A DNA stretch of 64,000 nt from Clostridioides difficile (GTDB lineage Bacteria > Bacillota > Clostridia > Peptostreptococcales > Peptostreptococcaceae). The position numbers were made by a program, and so were the translations under genes. The stretch lies in contig JABBZI010000002.1 in NCBI GenBank assembly GCA_012955965.1, positions 1-64,000 on the forward strand. Direction: 5' to 3'. The notes under the pieces were generated by a model, which was given only the letters and a program-made list of their open reading frames with translations, was not told where the DNA came from and searched no databases. The stretch's first letter is position 1; the number at the start of each line of letters is the position of its first letter. This document shows positions 54,607 to 63,891 of the stretch, piece after piece.

Positions 54607-54680
54607 AAAATACCTATTATACAATCTTGCAAATATTAGACCTCTGCAAAAACTATGATTATATAATAGGTATTTTATTT
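54607..54680. terminator. Bidirectional terminator with long arms
   Basis: AAAATACCTATTATA (54607-54621) pairs with TATAATAGGTATTTT (54662-54676), 15 perfect pairs. It separates the MATE gene from the opposing ATPase gene. Confidence 0.75.
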
Positions 54681-54686
54681 ATGTAA

Positions 54687-55337
54687 TTATTTTATTTCTA
54701 AATATCCATAACCATCTTTTGTTGAAGTTCCTTTCACTTCATACTCTACAGGTTTTTTAAATATTGGACCATCCACTACAAATGTATGATATTCTCCATG
54801 TTCTCCACATGGGTCTGCACCTGCATCTTTTATCTTTTTCACGAGCTCTCTAGTCAATTTTTCTCCTAAGAATTCCTCTCCTAGATACTTTAAGTTTACT
54901 TTTGTTACAACACTACAAAATCCACTCTCAATAAATTCATACACTAGGTTTTCTCTACTCTCTTGCCACAATGGTAGACTTACCTTCATACCAACTGCAT
55001 CACATCTATCAGAATCCCATTTTCTATGACTTTCTATGTCTATATCTCCATATGCGCATATTGTTGCTCCCATATTTTTAGCTTTTATTAAAGCTCTCTC
55101 AAAACTCTCCTCATATCCTTCTACTCCACACTCAGCAACTAATAAAGGTAATCCTATATTGCTACTTACTTGTTTAAGCATATTATATTCTAAATTATGT
55201 GTCCATGATTTCCCATGTTCTTCACTTATAGTTGTCAAGAGTGCTACAGGCTTGTATCCTTTTTTCAACATTCGATTTAATGCTAATATACTATCTTTAC
55301 CACCACTAAATGACATTACAAATTTTTCATCAGCCAA
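54687..55337 (-). CDS. Diphthine-ammonia ligase-like ATP pyrophosphatase (Dph6/MJ0570 family)
   Basis: About 216 residues. PP-loop FVMSFSGGKDSILALNRML for ATP, CAYGDIDIESHRKWDSDRCD, and the C-terminal GADPCGEHGEYHTFVVDGPI, all conserved in the Dph6-type family. Bacteria lack diphthamide, so the substrate here is unknown; a role in amidation or cobalamin-linked metabolism has been suggested for relatives. TTG at 55337 lies six bases after GAGGTG; the ATG at 55355 includes that site. Confidence 0.83.
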   Translation of the reverse strand: MADEKFVMSFSGGKDSILALNRMLKKGYKPVALLTTISEEHGKSWTHNLEYNMLKQVSSNIGLPLLVAECGVEGYEESFERALIKAKNMGATICAYGDIDIESHRKWDSDRCDAVGMKVSLPLWQESRENLVYEFIESGFCSVVTKVNLKYLGEEFLGEKLTRELVKKIKDAGADPCGEHGEYHTFVVDGPIFKKPVEYEVKGTSTKDGYGYLEIK

Positions 55338-55377
55338 TTCCAACACCTCTTTCATCTAACTTTGTTTTGTTACCATA

Positions 55378-55407
55378 ATTATACCAAATATCTGAGTTAT
55401 ATAGCAA
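55378..55407 (-). promoter_or_regulatory. Probable promoter of the Dph6-like gene
   Basis: Leftward TTGCTA (55402-55407), 18-base spacer, TATAAT (55378-55383), about 40 bases before the TTG start. Confidence 0.5.
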
Positions 55408-55428
55408 ACTATATAGTACTTTAAATCG

Positions 55429-55857
55429 CTAATTTACTATAAAAAAGGTTCCCAATATTAGAAGTATAACACCTATGTACTTGTATAAATGCATTGTTTC
55501 TTGTCCTAAAATCACGCTATCAATAAAAAAGCCAACTAGAACTTGAGATACAAGTGTTAATATGAGTGTATTTGATACTCCTAAATTTGGAATTGCTTTT
55601 ACTGTAAAATATATTATTAGTCCACCAAATACTCCTCCTAGTAATAACTTATAGTTAAAACCATTTATAGATACCAAACACTTTAAATCACCTGTAACTA
55701 TTATACTTACCAAAAAAAATATTGCCCCTACAGTTAAGCTTATAAATGTTGCAATTAACGCTGTTGTACTTTTTCCCAGTTCTCCATTTATAAAGGCTTC
55801 AAGAGCAGTAGAGCCACCTGCTAATAATGCAAATATTATTGCCCATAATTTTGTCAT
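55429..55857 (-). CDS. DMT-superfamily small transporter, DUF606/YdcZ type
   Basis: 142 residues, five membrane segments. AIIFALLAGGSTALEAFING (with the ALEA-NGELGK element typical of DUF606), LLLGGVFGGLIIYFTVKAIP and LGVSNTLILTLVSQVLVGFF. Such proteins are half-size drug/metabolite transporter relatives. ATG at 55857 behind GGAGGTTTGTCC. Confidence 0.83.
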   Translation of the reverse strand: MTKLWAIIFALLAGGSTALEAFINGELGKSTTALIATFISLTVGAIFFLVSIIVTGDLKCLVSINGFNYKLLLGGVFGGLIIYFTVKAIPNLGVSNTLILTLVSQVLVGFFIDSVILGQETMHLYKYIGVILLILGTFFIVN

Positions 55858-56009
55858 GGACAAACCTCCTCCTATATAATTCTATTAATAAAAGTTTATG
55901 ATACAACCTATCAATTAATTACTAAGAACAGTTTAATTTTTATACTTAATGACTTTATTTGAATATAAATTTCTGTTATAATTGTTCTATTGATTTTGGA
56001 GGTGATTTT

Positions 56010-56558
56010 ATGTACACAAATTTTAATATTGATTTTAATAACTTTAATAAAAAAGAAAATGCTACTAAATTTATGTTAATGGGAGTATTACTCATTGTGT
56101 TGGGAGTATTATGTCTTACATTTAAGACATTAGGGATAAAATTAATTTCTTGGACTTTTGGTATTGCTCTTTTATTCTTTGCATATTTAAATCTAAAAAA
56201 TATAAATGAATTAAAAAGATATGCTACCAAAGAAGAAATTAAACCCTCTACTAATGTTCAATGGATTTTAGTAATTGCATGTATATTACTTTTTATATTT
56301 CCTCAAAAAATACAAAGTGTATTTTCATTATTTTTAGGATTTTATTTAATATTTAATCAACTAGTAGCATTTGTAAGTAGCAAGAATAATCCATATTCTA
56401 AATTTACAGCTTGGAATATAATTAAGACTCTATTTGGTATATGCCTTATATTGTCTCCACTTTTTCTATCTAGATTTATAGTATCAATAATGTCCTTTTT
56501 TATAATATTATTTGGACTACTTCTACTATTTTCTGGAAATAATGCAAGAAAATATTAA
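56010..56558 (+). CDS. HdeD-like/DUF308 membrane protein
   Basis: 182 residues with six membrane segments in pairs (FMLMGVLLIVLGVLCLTFKT, LISWTFGIALLFFAYLNLKN, WILVIACILLFIFPQ, SVFSLFLGFYLIFNQLVAF and two more), the DUF308/HdeD repeat plan. ATG at 56010 follows GGAGGTGATTTT. Its last codons and stop are part of a terminator hairpin. Function not defined. Confidence 0.72.
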   Translation: MYTNFNIDFNNFNKKENATKFMLMGVLLIVLGVLCLTFKTLGIKLISWTFGIALLFFAYLNLKNINELKRYATKEEIKPSTNVQWILVIACILLFIFPQKIQSVFSLFLGFYLIFNQLVAFVSSKNNPYSKFTAWNIIKTLFGICLILSPLFLSRFIVSIMSFFIILFGLLLLFSGNNARKY

Positions 56559-56580
56559 TTATTTTCTTGCATTATTTTTA
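56538..56580 (+). terminator. Terminator overlapping the stop codon of the HdeD-like gene
   Basis: AATAATGCAAGAAAAT (56538-56553) pairs perfectly with ATTTTCTTGCATTATT (56561-56576), then TTTA. The stop codon lies in the loop. Confidence 0.8.
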
Positions 56581-56677
56581 TATAACTTAAAATAGAATTT
56601 GTTTAAGTTATATATTTATGGTAATATGTTTTTTGTACAAGTTCTGTGTACAATTTTATTAGAAATAGGTGATTACT

Positions 56678-57613
56678 TTGGATAAATTTAAATATGCTTT
56701 TGACAATAAAAGGTATCATACTTGGAATTATTATCTTAGAAAAACTTTTGGAGAAAAAGTTTTTAAGGTATCAATAAATGCAGGATTTACTTGCCCAAAC
56801 ATTGATGGAAGTATTGGCTATGGCGGATGTACCTATTGTAGCAAGGAAGGTTCAGGTGACTTTGCTGGTAACCCTAAAGATAATCTTATTAGTCAATTTT
56901 ATAATATAAGAGAAATGATGTTAAAAAAATGGTCTCATGCGAAATACATTGGTTATTTTCAAGCATATACAAATACGTATGCTCCTCTTGAAACTTTAAA
57001 AGAAAAGTATGAAACTATATTAGAACTTGATGATGTCATAGGTCTTTCAATATCAACAAGACCTGACTGTTTACCAGATGATGTTGTAGAATACTTATCT
57101 GAACTGAATAAAAAAACTAATTTATGGGTTGAACTTGGTCTTCAAACAATTCATGATTCCACATCTAAAACTATAAATAGAGGGCATGATTATAAATCAT
57201 TTATAGAAGGTGTTGAAAAACTTAAGGCTAAAAATATAAAGGTTATTGTACACATTATAAATGGTCTTCCTGGCGAAGATTATAATATGATGATGGAAAC
57301 TGCAAAGGCTGTGGGTAAAATGGGTGTAGATGGCATAAAAATTCATTTATTACATGTTATAAAAGACACTCCTATGGAAAAGATGCTACAAAATGGCATG
57401 CTAACTCTTATGGAACAAGATGAATATATAAATCTTGTATGTGACCAATTAGAAATACTTCCTGAAACTATGATAATTCATAGACTTACTGGTGATGGCA
57501 AAAGAGATGAACTGGTTGGTCCTTTATGGAGTCTAAAAAAATGGGAAATTTTAAATCAAATTGATGATACCTTGAAGGCTAGAAATTCTTATCAAGGTTG
57601 CAAGTTTGTTTAA
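56678..57613 (+). CDS. Radical SAM protein, TIGR01212/YtqA family
   Basis: About 311 residues. RYHTWNYYLRKTFGEKVFKV, the cluster motif GFTCPNIDG followed by GYGGCTYCSKEG (spacing longer than the usual CxxxCxxC, as in this family), YFQAYTNTYAPLE, GLSISTRPDCLPDDV, WVELGLQTIHDSTSKTINRG and IHLLHVIKDTPMEKM. Related to tRNA-modifying Elp3-type enzymes; the reaction is not firmly known. TTG start at 56678 after AGGTGATTAC. Confidence 0.88.
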   Translation: MDKFKYAFDNKRYHTWNYYLRKTFGEKVFKVSINAGFTCPNIDGSIGYGGCTYCSKEGSGDFAGNPKDNLISQFYNIREMMLKKWSHAKYIGYFQAYTNTYAPLETLKEKYETILELDDVIGLSISTRPDCLPDDVVEYLSELNKKTNLWVELGLQTIHDSTSKTINRGHDYKSFIEGVEKLKAKNIKVIVHIINGLPGEDYNMMMETAKAVGKMGVDGIKIHLLHVIKDTPMEKMLQNGMLTLMEQDEYINLVCDQLEILPETMIIHRLTGDGKRDELVGPLWSLKKWEILNQIDDTLKARNSYQGCKFV

Positions 57614-57653
57614 TGATATATACTTATTATACATAAAACAATCTCAAAAAAAT

Positions 57654-57701
57654 AATAACTATAGAAAGTGTTATGTAAATATAATTCTCTCTATAGTTAT
57701 T
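57654..57701 (+). terminator. Inverted repeat after the radical SAM gene
   Basis: AATAACTATAGA (57654-57665) pairs with TCTATAGTTATT (57690-57701). Terminator-like but with a 24-base loop and short T run. Confidence 0.45.
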
Positions 57702-57858
57702 TAGTATTTATAAAACAATATATTAATTTGTATATTTATATAGTCTATAATAAAAAATTTAATTTATATTTCTAAATTAACTACAATTACCTATAAATTT
57801 ATGTAATATTATTAATTTCAATGTTTTTTAAATCTCAATACTTTTTAAACCTCTAACT

Positions 57859-58803
57859 CTAAATACTTTCTGTTTTCTCAATCTGCTTTAGCTTATTGGA
57901 TTTATAAAACATTCTTATTCCATCATAAGAAATATTAAGTGCTACTACTGCTGATATTAACATTAACATCACCCCAAATAGCTTCCATAAAGAAAAACTT
58001 TCTCCTAATATAGTACAACCAATTATTACAGAACCAACTAACTCTACTGATGCCACAACACCTGCAACAGATAACTCTACTCCCTTAGATATACCTGCTG
58101 CATAAAAAATATATGCAAGTGCTGCTGGTACAATACCTAACATTAACATACAAGATAAAATATTTAAATCTTTAGCATAATATAATATCTCCCAAGGTCT
58201 AGCAGATGGAATCATAAAAATAGCTCCAAATAAGAAACTGTACACTAATATTGTTGAACTTGAAAATTCTTTCAAGGCATTTTTACTAATAGTTGGCATA
58301 AGTGCATATGCTATTGCTGATAATATACCAAGTAAAAGTCCAAAAGCACTTAAATTTTGAAAATCTAAACTTCCACCAGTCACTGCCATAACTGCACCTA
58401 TAAAACAAAAAATAAGTGAAAGTACTTTACTTCTAGTAATACTCTCTTTATAACAGATTTTTGAAAATACTGCTAAAAATAATGGTGAAGTGTATAATAA
58501 AACTGCTGCCACTGATACACCTACAGTTTCAATTGCTTTAAAATAACATAAGTTAAACATAGCTTGACATATAATACCTATTATTATTGAATATATGATT
58601 CCTTTTTTATTTATTTTTAAAATATGTGGTGTCCTTATAGAAGAATATGCTCCTAAAACTATAAATCCAAAAAACAATCTTGTAAATGCTACTTGTTCTG
58701 ATGTCAATCCACTTCCCATCAAAAACTTTCCAAATAATCCAAGTGTAGCCCATAATATTCCTGCTGTTGCTATAAATACATACCCTTTACTTTTTTCTCC
58801 CAT
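57859..58803 (-). CDS. EamA/DMT-family exporter under a sigma-54 promoter
   Basis: 314 residues, ten membrane segments in two EamA repeats: GYVFIATAGILWATLGLFGK, FTRLFFGFIVLGAYSSIRTP, SVAAVLLYTSPLFLAVFSKI and LMLGIVPAALAYIFYAAGIS, VELVGSVIIGCTILGESFSL. Likely exports an amino acid or metabolite. The ATG at 58803 follows AGAGGGGAATTT; a longer frame upstream runs through the promoter and is excluded. A sigma-54 -24/-12 element is 51 bases upstream and the sigma-54 activator gene diverges from it. Confidence 0.85.
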   Translation of the reverse strand: MGEKSKGYVFIATAGILWATLGLFGKFLMGSGLTSEQVAFTRLFFGFIVLGAYSSIRTPHILKINKKGIIYSIIIGIICQAMFNLCYFKAIETVGVSVAAVLLYTSPLFLAVFSKICYKESITRSKVLSLIFCFIGAVMAVTGGSLDFQNLSAFGLLLGILSAIAYALMPTISKNALKEFSSSTILVYSFLFGAIFMIPSARPWEILYYAKDLNILSCMLMLGIVPAALAYIFYAAGISKGVELSVAGVVASVELVGSVIIGCTILGESFSLWKLFGVMLMLISAVVALNISYDGIRMFYKSNKLKQIEKTESI

Positions 58804-58853
58804 TTTAAATTCCCCTCTAATTTTATTTAAGTCAATGCACATCGTTTTTGTTA

Positions 58854-58869
58854 AGCAAAAATTATGCCA
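58854..58869 (-). promoter_or_regulatory. Sigma-54 (SigL) -24/-12 promoter of the EamA exporter
   Basis: Leftward TGGCATAATTTTTGCT. The GG and GC doublets are exactly ten bases apart in the consensus TGGCACG-N4-TTGCW, with 13 or more positions in agreement. The start would fall near 58842, leaving a 40-base leader. Confidence 0.75.
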
Positions 58870-58991
58870 CTTTAATCTAATATATATCGACACCAAAAGA
58901 CTAGTATTTTCAACAATACTAATAAAATTTTAAATTTTTCATATTCCTCTTATATGTACTTTAAGTTGATTTAGACTTGTTTTAATTGTAA

Positions 58992-59013
58992 AATAAGTTA
59001 TATATAACTTATT
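58992..59013. promoter_or_regulatory. Perfect 22-base palindrome, candidate activator site
   Basis: Two arms AATAAGTTATA / TATAACTTATT meet without a spacer. It lies about 125-145 bases upstream of the sigma-54 promoter and 115 bases before the divergent activator gene, the usual place for an upstream activating sequence bound by the Fis-type HTH. Confidence 0.55.
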
Positions 59014-59127
59014 CAAAGTTAAAATAGACTGAAACTTATATATTATATAAATATTAAATTTTAATTATATTTAATAAATTAAACCTATTTTAATATATCA
59101 TTAAAATTTTAGGAGGACAACGGAAAA

Positions 59128-60564
59128 ATGAATTTTGAATTAGATTTGGAGTTTTACCAAAAGATATTAGAGGCTTCTCATGACGAAATATGTGCTTCTG
59201 ATAATAAAGGCATAATAATATATTGTAATAAAGCATTTGAGGAAAATTATGGTCTAAAAAAAGAAGATATTTTAGGTAAAAACGTTTCTTTTTTAGAGGA
59301 ATCTGGATATTCAACAAAAAGCCCCATACCAGTTGTACTAAAAACAAAATCTAAATTTTCATTAGAACAAGATACTCAAACAGGAAAAAAACTCATTATA
59401 ACTGCTACCCCTGTATTTGATGAAAATGGAAACTTAGAATTTACTGTTGAGAATTGTAGAGATATAACTGAACTTAATAATATAAAGAATAAACTTGAAG
59501 ATACAAAAAAACAAGTGAAAAAATATAAATCTGAAGTGGAAACATTATATAGAACTGCTCTTAGAATTGAAGATACTGTAATTATGGATGGTCTAGTTAT
59601 GAGACCCATAATAAATACAGTAAATCATGTTTCTAAAACAGATGTAAGTGTTCTTCTTTTGGGAGAATCTGGGACAGGAAAAAGTTCACTTGCTAGATAT
59701 ATACATCACAACAGTAACAGAGCTAATGGACCATTTATAACCATAAATTGTGCAACTATATCTCCACAACTCCTTGAATCTGAACTTTTCGGATATACTT
59801 CAGGTGCTTTTACAGGTGCAAGTACCAAGGGTAAGGTTGGACTTGTGGAATTAGCTGATGGAGGTACTCTTTTCCTAGATGAAATAGGAGATATACCACA
59901 AAATTTACAAGCAAAATTTTTGCAATTAATACAAGATAAAACTTTTACCCCAGTTGGAAGTTTAAAAAATAAAAAAGTCGACATAAGGATTATATCTGCC
60001 ACAAATGCTGATTTAATTTCAAAAGTAAAAGAAAAAAAATTTAGAGAAGATTTGTATTATAGATTAAATGTTATAGAAATAAAATTACCTCCTCTTAGAG
60101 AAAGAAAAGATAATCTAGTAGAGATTATAAAATATTATTTTAATAGGTATTCAAGTGACTTTAATCTAAATAAAACTATTTCTAAAGAGGCTATAGATAT
60201 TATTGCAAATTATAGATTTCCAGGTAATATAAGGGAATTGCAAAATATAATTCAAAAAATCTTACTTACTTGCACAAATAATCATATAACAATAGATGCT
60301 TTACCAAATATTCTTACAAAAAATGTAATGATTGACAGTAATGAAAATAAAATGAATATATCTCAAATTGATGGAGTTATAGTATCTGATTCAATACCCA
60401 TTGATTATAAGAATAAAAATTTTGACACTTTAATTATGGAGTATGAAAAAAATATAATTTTGGATGCTTATGAAAAATTTGGTAGCTCTTATAAAGTAGC
60501 TAAACACCTTGAAATGTCACAATCTAAAGCTAGTAGGTTAATTAGAAAGTATACTAATACTTAA
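59128..60564 (+). CDS. Sigma-54-dependent transcriptional activator (PAS, AAA+, Fis-type HTH)
   Basis: 478 residues. N-terminal PAS (about 8-120: IICASDNK-like entry, YCNKAFEENYGLKKEDILGK), a short coiled coil, AAA+ domain (about 145-380) with Walker A GESGTGKSSLARYIHH, the sigma-54 contact loop GYTSGAFTGAS, Walker B GGTLFLDEIGD and RFREDLYYRLNVIEIKLPPL-type sensor region, then a Fis-type HTH at the end (YEKFGSSYKVAKHLEMSQSK). It should activate the divergent EamA exporter gene in response to a small PAS ligand. RBS AGGAGGACAACGGAAAA. Confidence 0.93.
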   Translation: MNFELDLEFYQKILEASHDEICASDNKGIIIYCNKAFEENYGLKKEDILGKNVSFLEESGYSTKSPIPVVLKTKSKFSLEQDTQTGKKLIITATPVFDENGNLEFTVENCRDITELNNIKNKLEDTKKQVKKYKSEVETLYRTALRIEDTVIMDGLVMRPIINTVNHVSKTDVSVLLLGESGTGKSSLARYIHHNSNRANGPFITINCATISPQLLESELFGYTSGAFTGASTKGKVGLVELADGGTLFLDEIGDIPQNLQAKFLQLIQDKTFTPVGSLKNKKVDIRIISATNADLISKVKEKKFREDLYYRLNVIEIKLPPLRERKDNLVEIIKYYFNRYSSDFNLNKTISKEAIDIIANYRFPGNIRELQNIIQKILLTCTNNHITIDALPNILTKNVMIDSNENKMNISQIDGVIVSDSIPIDYKNKNFDTLIMEYEKNIILDAYEKFGSSYKVAKHLEMSQSKASRLIRKYTNT

Positions 60565-60763
60565 TTTTAAATTTGATAAACAAAAACTTAACACTATTTA
60601 CATATTGTAAATTTGGCCATTTACTGGTATTATGAATATGGTTGAAATTATTTAAATAAATATGATTGACTTAGTTTCATATATTTACCATTAAACTTTT
60701 ATCATAAATATCATATCATAATAATATATTTAATAAGTCTAACAAACTATACGAGGTGTAAAT

Positions 60764-61348
60764 ATGTTAATGAATACTCATTTTATTATGGCAAAATCAA
60801 TACTTGATAATATAGATGAAAATAAAACATTCTTTATAAGTGAAAAAAACTTTATCTATGGCAATATAAAACCAGATGCTTTTTCTAAATATAAATTAAA
60901 AAAACATTATTTAGATGAGTCATTTAATATGGTTGTTTCTAAAATAAACTATTTGTGTAGTCTTACTATAGATAGTCTTTCTAAATATTTTTCAGTAAGC
61001 AGACTTAGCCAAGAGCTAGGAGTTATATGTCACTTTCTATGCGATTTTTTCTGTGTAGCTCATAGTGAACGCTGGGAATTTAAGCATAGTTTAAATAAAC
61101 ATGTCACTTATGAAAGAGAACTTGGAGCATTTGCAAAAGATGTTGATTTGTCTAAAATTAAAGGTACTACTATAAATAACGGCTTTGAGAAATTTTTTAC
61201 TAAACTTTATAATGAATATAAAAAGAAAACTGATTATATGAATGATTTAAAGTTTTCAGCTTATACTTGTAATAGTGTTATAAATTATATATTGGATGCT
61301 ATTTTATCTAATACAATAAAATCATATCATATAGCAAATTGTGGTTAA
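60764..61348 (+). CDS. Zinc-dependent phospholipase C-family protein
   Basis: 194 residues. MNTHFIMAKSILDNIDENKT, NFIYGNIKPDAFSKYKLKKH, LGVICHFLCDFFCVAHSERW and LNKHVTYERELGAF show the spaced His and Asp residues of the zinc-binding phospholipase C fold (PF00882-like). No signal peptide is visible, unlike secreted alpha-toxins, so this is probably an intracellular relative of unknown substrate. RBS CGAGGTGTAAAT. Confidence 0.78.
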   Translation: MLMNTHFIMAKSILDNIDENKTFFISEKNFIYGNIKPDAFSKYKLKKHYLDESFNMVVSKINYLCSLTIDSLSKYFSVSRLSQELGVICHFLCDFFCVAHSERWEFKHSLNKHVTYERELGAFAKDVDLSKIKGTTINNGFEKFFTKLYNEYKKKTDYMNDLKFSAYTCNSVINYILDAILSNTIKSYHIANCG

Positions 61349-61382
61349 TTTAAGAACTTTTAAACTTATAGTTAAGATAATC

Positions 61383-61446
61383 AAAATGACTGCTCTATAG
61401 AATATAAAAAATAATTTTATAATTCTTTAGAACAGTCATTTTTTAT
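61383..61446 (+). terminator. Terminator after the phospholipase-like gene
   Basis: AAAATGACTG (61383-61392) pairs with CAGTCATTTT (61433-61442), with more pairing inside (TATAGAAT/ATTCTTTA region), then TTTTAT. Confidence 0.7.
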
Positions 61447-61539
61447 ATTAAATAAACAGACTCTCTAAAATTTATTACTTAATATATTTATAGGAAAATA
61501 TAAACCATTAATTTTTTATTAACCCTATAAATGCTATAT

Positions 61540-62319
61540 TTAACTATTTATCTCCATTATAACATCAATGGCATTTTTTACACTATCCACTACATAGTTT
61601 GCACTTTGTTTTACTTCTTCCCTTCCTTTGGACATCGCAAAACTGTACTTAAATCCTTCCAACATGCAAATATCGTTTGGAGAATCTCCAATAGTAGCAA
61701 CCTCATCTTGACTTACGTTTAAAGTTTTTATTACATGTTCTATACTTCCTCTTTTTGAGACACTTTTAGGAACTATATTTAAAGTATATGTCCCAGAAAA
61801 ATATATTTCTAATACTTCACTGAACTCACTTTTTAGATACAATTCTATTCTAGATAACTCTTCTAAGTTTTCAGAACATACTCCTATGTTTCCTATAAGA
61901 TTATCAAAGCTACTTCTTTTCTCAAAATCAGGGTCCACTATGAAGTCACTAGAATAGTGTCTAAAAGCAGTTGTATCACTACCTACGATTACATCACCCT
62001 TATATTTAAAGTACAATTGTGCATCACTTGACTCAAACCTATCAATAACTTTTTTCACTAAATTGTCGTCTATAGTTCTTTTAAAAATCACATTATAATC
62101 TTTATCATGTATAAATGAACCATTTTCACATATATAGTATCCATTCATATCTAAATTGTCTTTGATAATATTACGAGCTTGTTTAAATATTCTACCTGTA
62201 GCAACATTAAACTGCACTCCCTTTTTTTCTACTTCTTCAATTGCTGATATGTCTTCTTTGGTTATAGTTCCATTTTCATATAGAGTTCCATCTAAATCAC
62301 AAAATATATGTTTTATCAT
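61540..62319 (-). CDS. HAD-superfamily Cof-type phosphatase
   Basis: 259 residues. Motif I IKHIFCDLDGTLYENG (nucleophile Asp), motif II FNVATGR, a C2 cap in the middle and motif IV VATIGDSPNDICMLEGFKYS, typical of the Cof/YidA branch acting on sugar phosphates, flavin or PLP. RBS GGAGGCTTTTAATTT. Exact substrate unknown. Confidence 0.9.
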   Translation of the reverse strand: MIKHIFCDLDGTLYENGTITKEDISAIEEVEKKGVQFNVATGRIFKQARNIIKDNLDMNGYYICENGSFIHDKDYNVIFKRTIDDNLVKKVIDRFESSDAQLYFKYKGDVIVGSDTTAFRHYSSDFIVDPDFEKRSSFDNLIGNIGVCSENLEELSRIELYLKSEFSEVLEIYFSGTYTLNIVPKSVSKRGSIEHVIKTLNVSQDEVATIGDSPNDICMLEGFKYSFAMSKGREEVKQSANYVVDSVKNAIDVIMEINS

Positions 62320-62388
62320 AAATTAAAAGCCTCCAAAAATGATTTTATATTATACTAATACTTTAAATATATCCAATATCATAATAAT

Positions 62389-63645
62389 TTAAAGCTTTTC
62401 TAATTGTATTCTCAATTCATTAAGTAAATCTCTAGTAGCTCTTAATCTTATCTTTCTTCTATCTCCATTAAATATATTTTTTTTCACTACTGTTTTACCA
62501 TTTATATATATTGCAGTATAAACTAACCCCACAGGCTTTTCCTCAGTTCCTCCACCAGGTCCTGCTACTCCAGTTGTAGATATACCTATATTAGCCTCCA
62601 GCCCTTTAGCAACGCCCTCAGCCATTTCTATTGCTGTTTGCTCACTTACTGCTCCAAACTCTTCTAAAGTTTCTTTTTTTACGCCTAATCTTTTCATTTT
62701 AGCCTCATTAGAATATGTTACACAACCTTCAAGAAACACAGAAGATATTCCTGAATAGTTTATAAGAGATGAAGAAACTAAACCTCCAGTACAAGATTCA
62801 GCCACTGCTATTGTTAAGTTTTTTTCTACAAGAAGTTTAGCAACAGCATCTTCTAATGCAGTCTCTCCTTCAGATACTGAAATATCACCTTCAGTATATA
62901 CATATTTACCAACTCTATTTTTTATTTCTTCTTCAACTGGTTTTATTAATTCAAAAGCGTCTTTTTCATTTTTAGCTTTTGCAGTTATTCTTATTGTAAC
63001 TTCTAACTCCTTTGCATACAAAGCAACTGTTGGATTGGTTTGTTCATTGATTATATCGAGAATTTCTAATTCAAGATTTGACTCCCCTATTCCATATAGT
63101 CTTAGAGTTTTAGATACTAACATTTCATTTGTAAATTGTTGTAAGTAAGGTTTAACACTCTCATTAAACATAGCTTTCATTTCTCTTGGTGGCCCAGGTA
63201 ACACTATTATGCTTTTATCATTCTTCTTTAGAATTGCTCCTGGAGCTGTCCCATTATTATTTTTTAGTACTATAGCTTCTTTTGGAAAATATACCTGTTT
63301 CATATTGTTTTCAGCCATTTTTCTTCCTGTTTTAATGAAGAAAGATTCCAAAACTTCTAATGATGGTTTATGTAATTCTAGTTCCTGACCAAAATATTCT
63401 GCTGCGGTTTCTTTTGTCATATCATCACCAGTTGGTCCAAGACCACCAGTAGTAATTACTAAATCGCTTCTCTTTAAACTTTCATCAAAACATTCTAAAA
63501 GTCTTTGCTTATTGTCTCCAACTGTACTCTGATGGTATACTTCTATACCCAATGATGCAAGTTCTTTAGCCAAAAACTGAGAATTTGTATTTACTATATC
63601 TCCTAATAATATTTCTGTTCCTACACTTATTATTTCAGCTTTCAA
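62389..63645 (-). CDS. cinA: CinA: competence/damage-inducible protein, NMN deamidase type
   Basis: 418 residues. N-terminal MoaB-like domain (AEIISVGTEILLGDIVNTNS, TTGGLGPTGDDMTKETAAEY, VLPGPPREMKAMFNE) and C-terminal amidase domain (TIAVAESCTGGLVSSSLINY, VSEQTAIEMAEGVAKGLEAN, TTGVAGPGGGTEEKPVG). The fused form breaks down ADP-ribose and deamidates NMN in pyridine nucleotide recycling. TTG start behind AAGGAGTGATAAATT. Confidence 0.95.
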   Translation of the reverse strand: MKAEIISVGTEILLGDIVNTNSQFLAKELASLGIEVYHQSTVGDNKQRLLECFDESLKRSDLVITTGGLGPTGDDMTKETAAEYFGQELELHKPSLEVLESFFIKTGRKMAENNMKQVYFPKEAIVLKNNNGTAPGAILKKNDKSIIVLPGPPREMKAMFNESVKPYLQQFTNEMLVSKTLRLYGIGESNLELEILDIINEQTNPTVALYAKELEVTIRITAKAKNEKDAFELIKPVEEEIKNRVGKYVYTEGDISVSEGETALEDAVAKLLVEKNLTIAVAESCTGGLVSSSLINYSGISSVFLEGCVTYSNEAKMKRLGVKKETLEEFGAVSEQTAIEMAEGVAKGLEANIGISTTGVAGPGGGTEEKPVGLVYTAIYINGKTVVKKNIFNGDRRKIRLRATRDLLNELRIQLEKL

Positions 63646-63673
63646 AATTTATCACTCCTTGATTTTATAGCCA

Positions 63674-63689
63674 TTAAGACTAGTCTTAA
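63674..63689. promoter_or_regulatory. Perfect 16-base palindrome upstream of cinA
   Basis: TTAAGACTAGTCTTAA, 29-44 bases before the cinA start. It could be an operator or a leader hairpin; no known binding protein recognised. Confidence 0.4.
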
Positions 63690-63891
63690 GTTCATAACAA
63701 TAATTTTAGCAAAAATAATAACATAAATAAAGTTAAAAAATCATTTAAAGATATATTTAAATTAGAAACCACACATAATACAAACTTCATATATAGTGGT
63801 ACTTTCATCATCAACTCTTAATTCATATAATTAAGTAAGTAAATAAAAAATTTAATTTAAAATAATAAAAATCAAAATAGGAGTGTATAAT

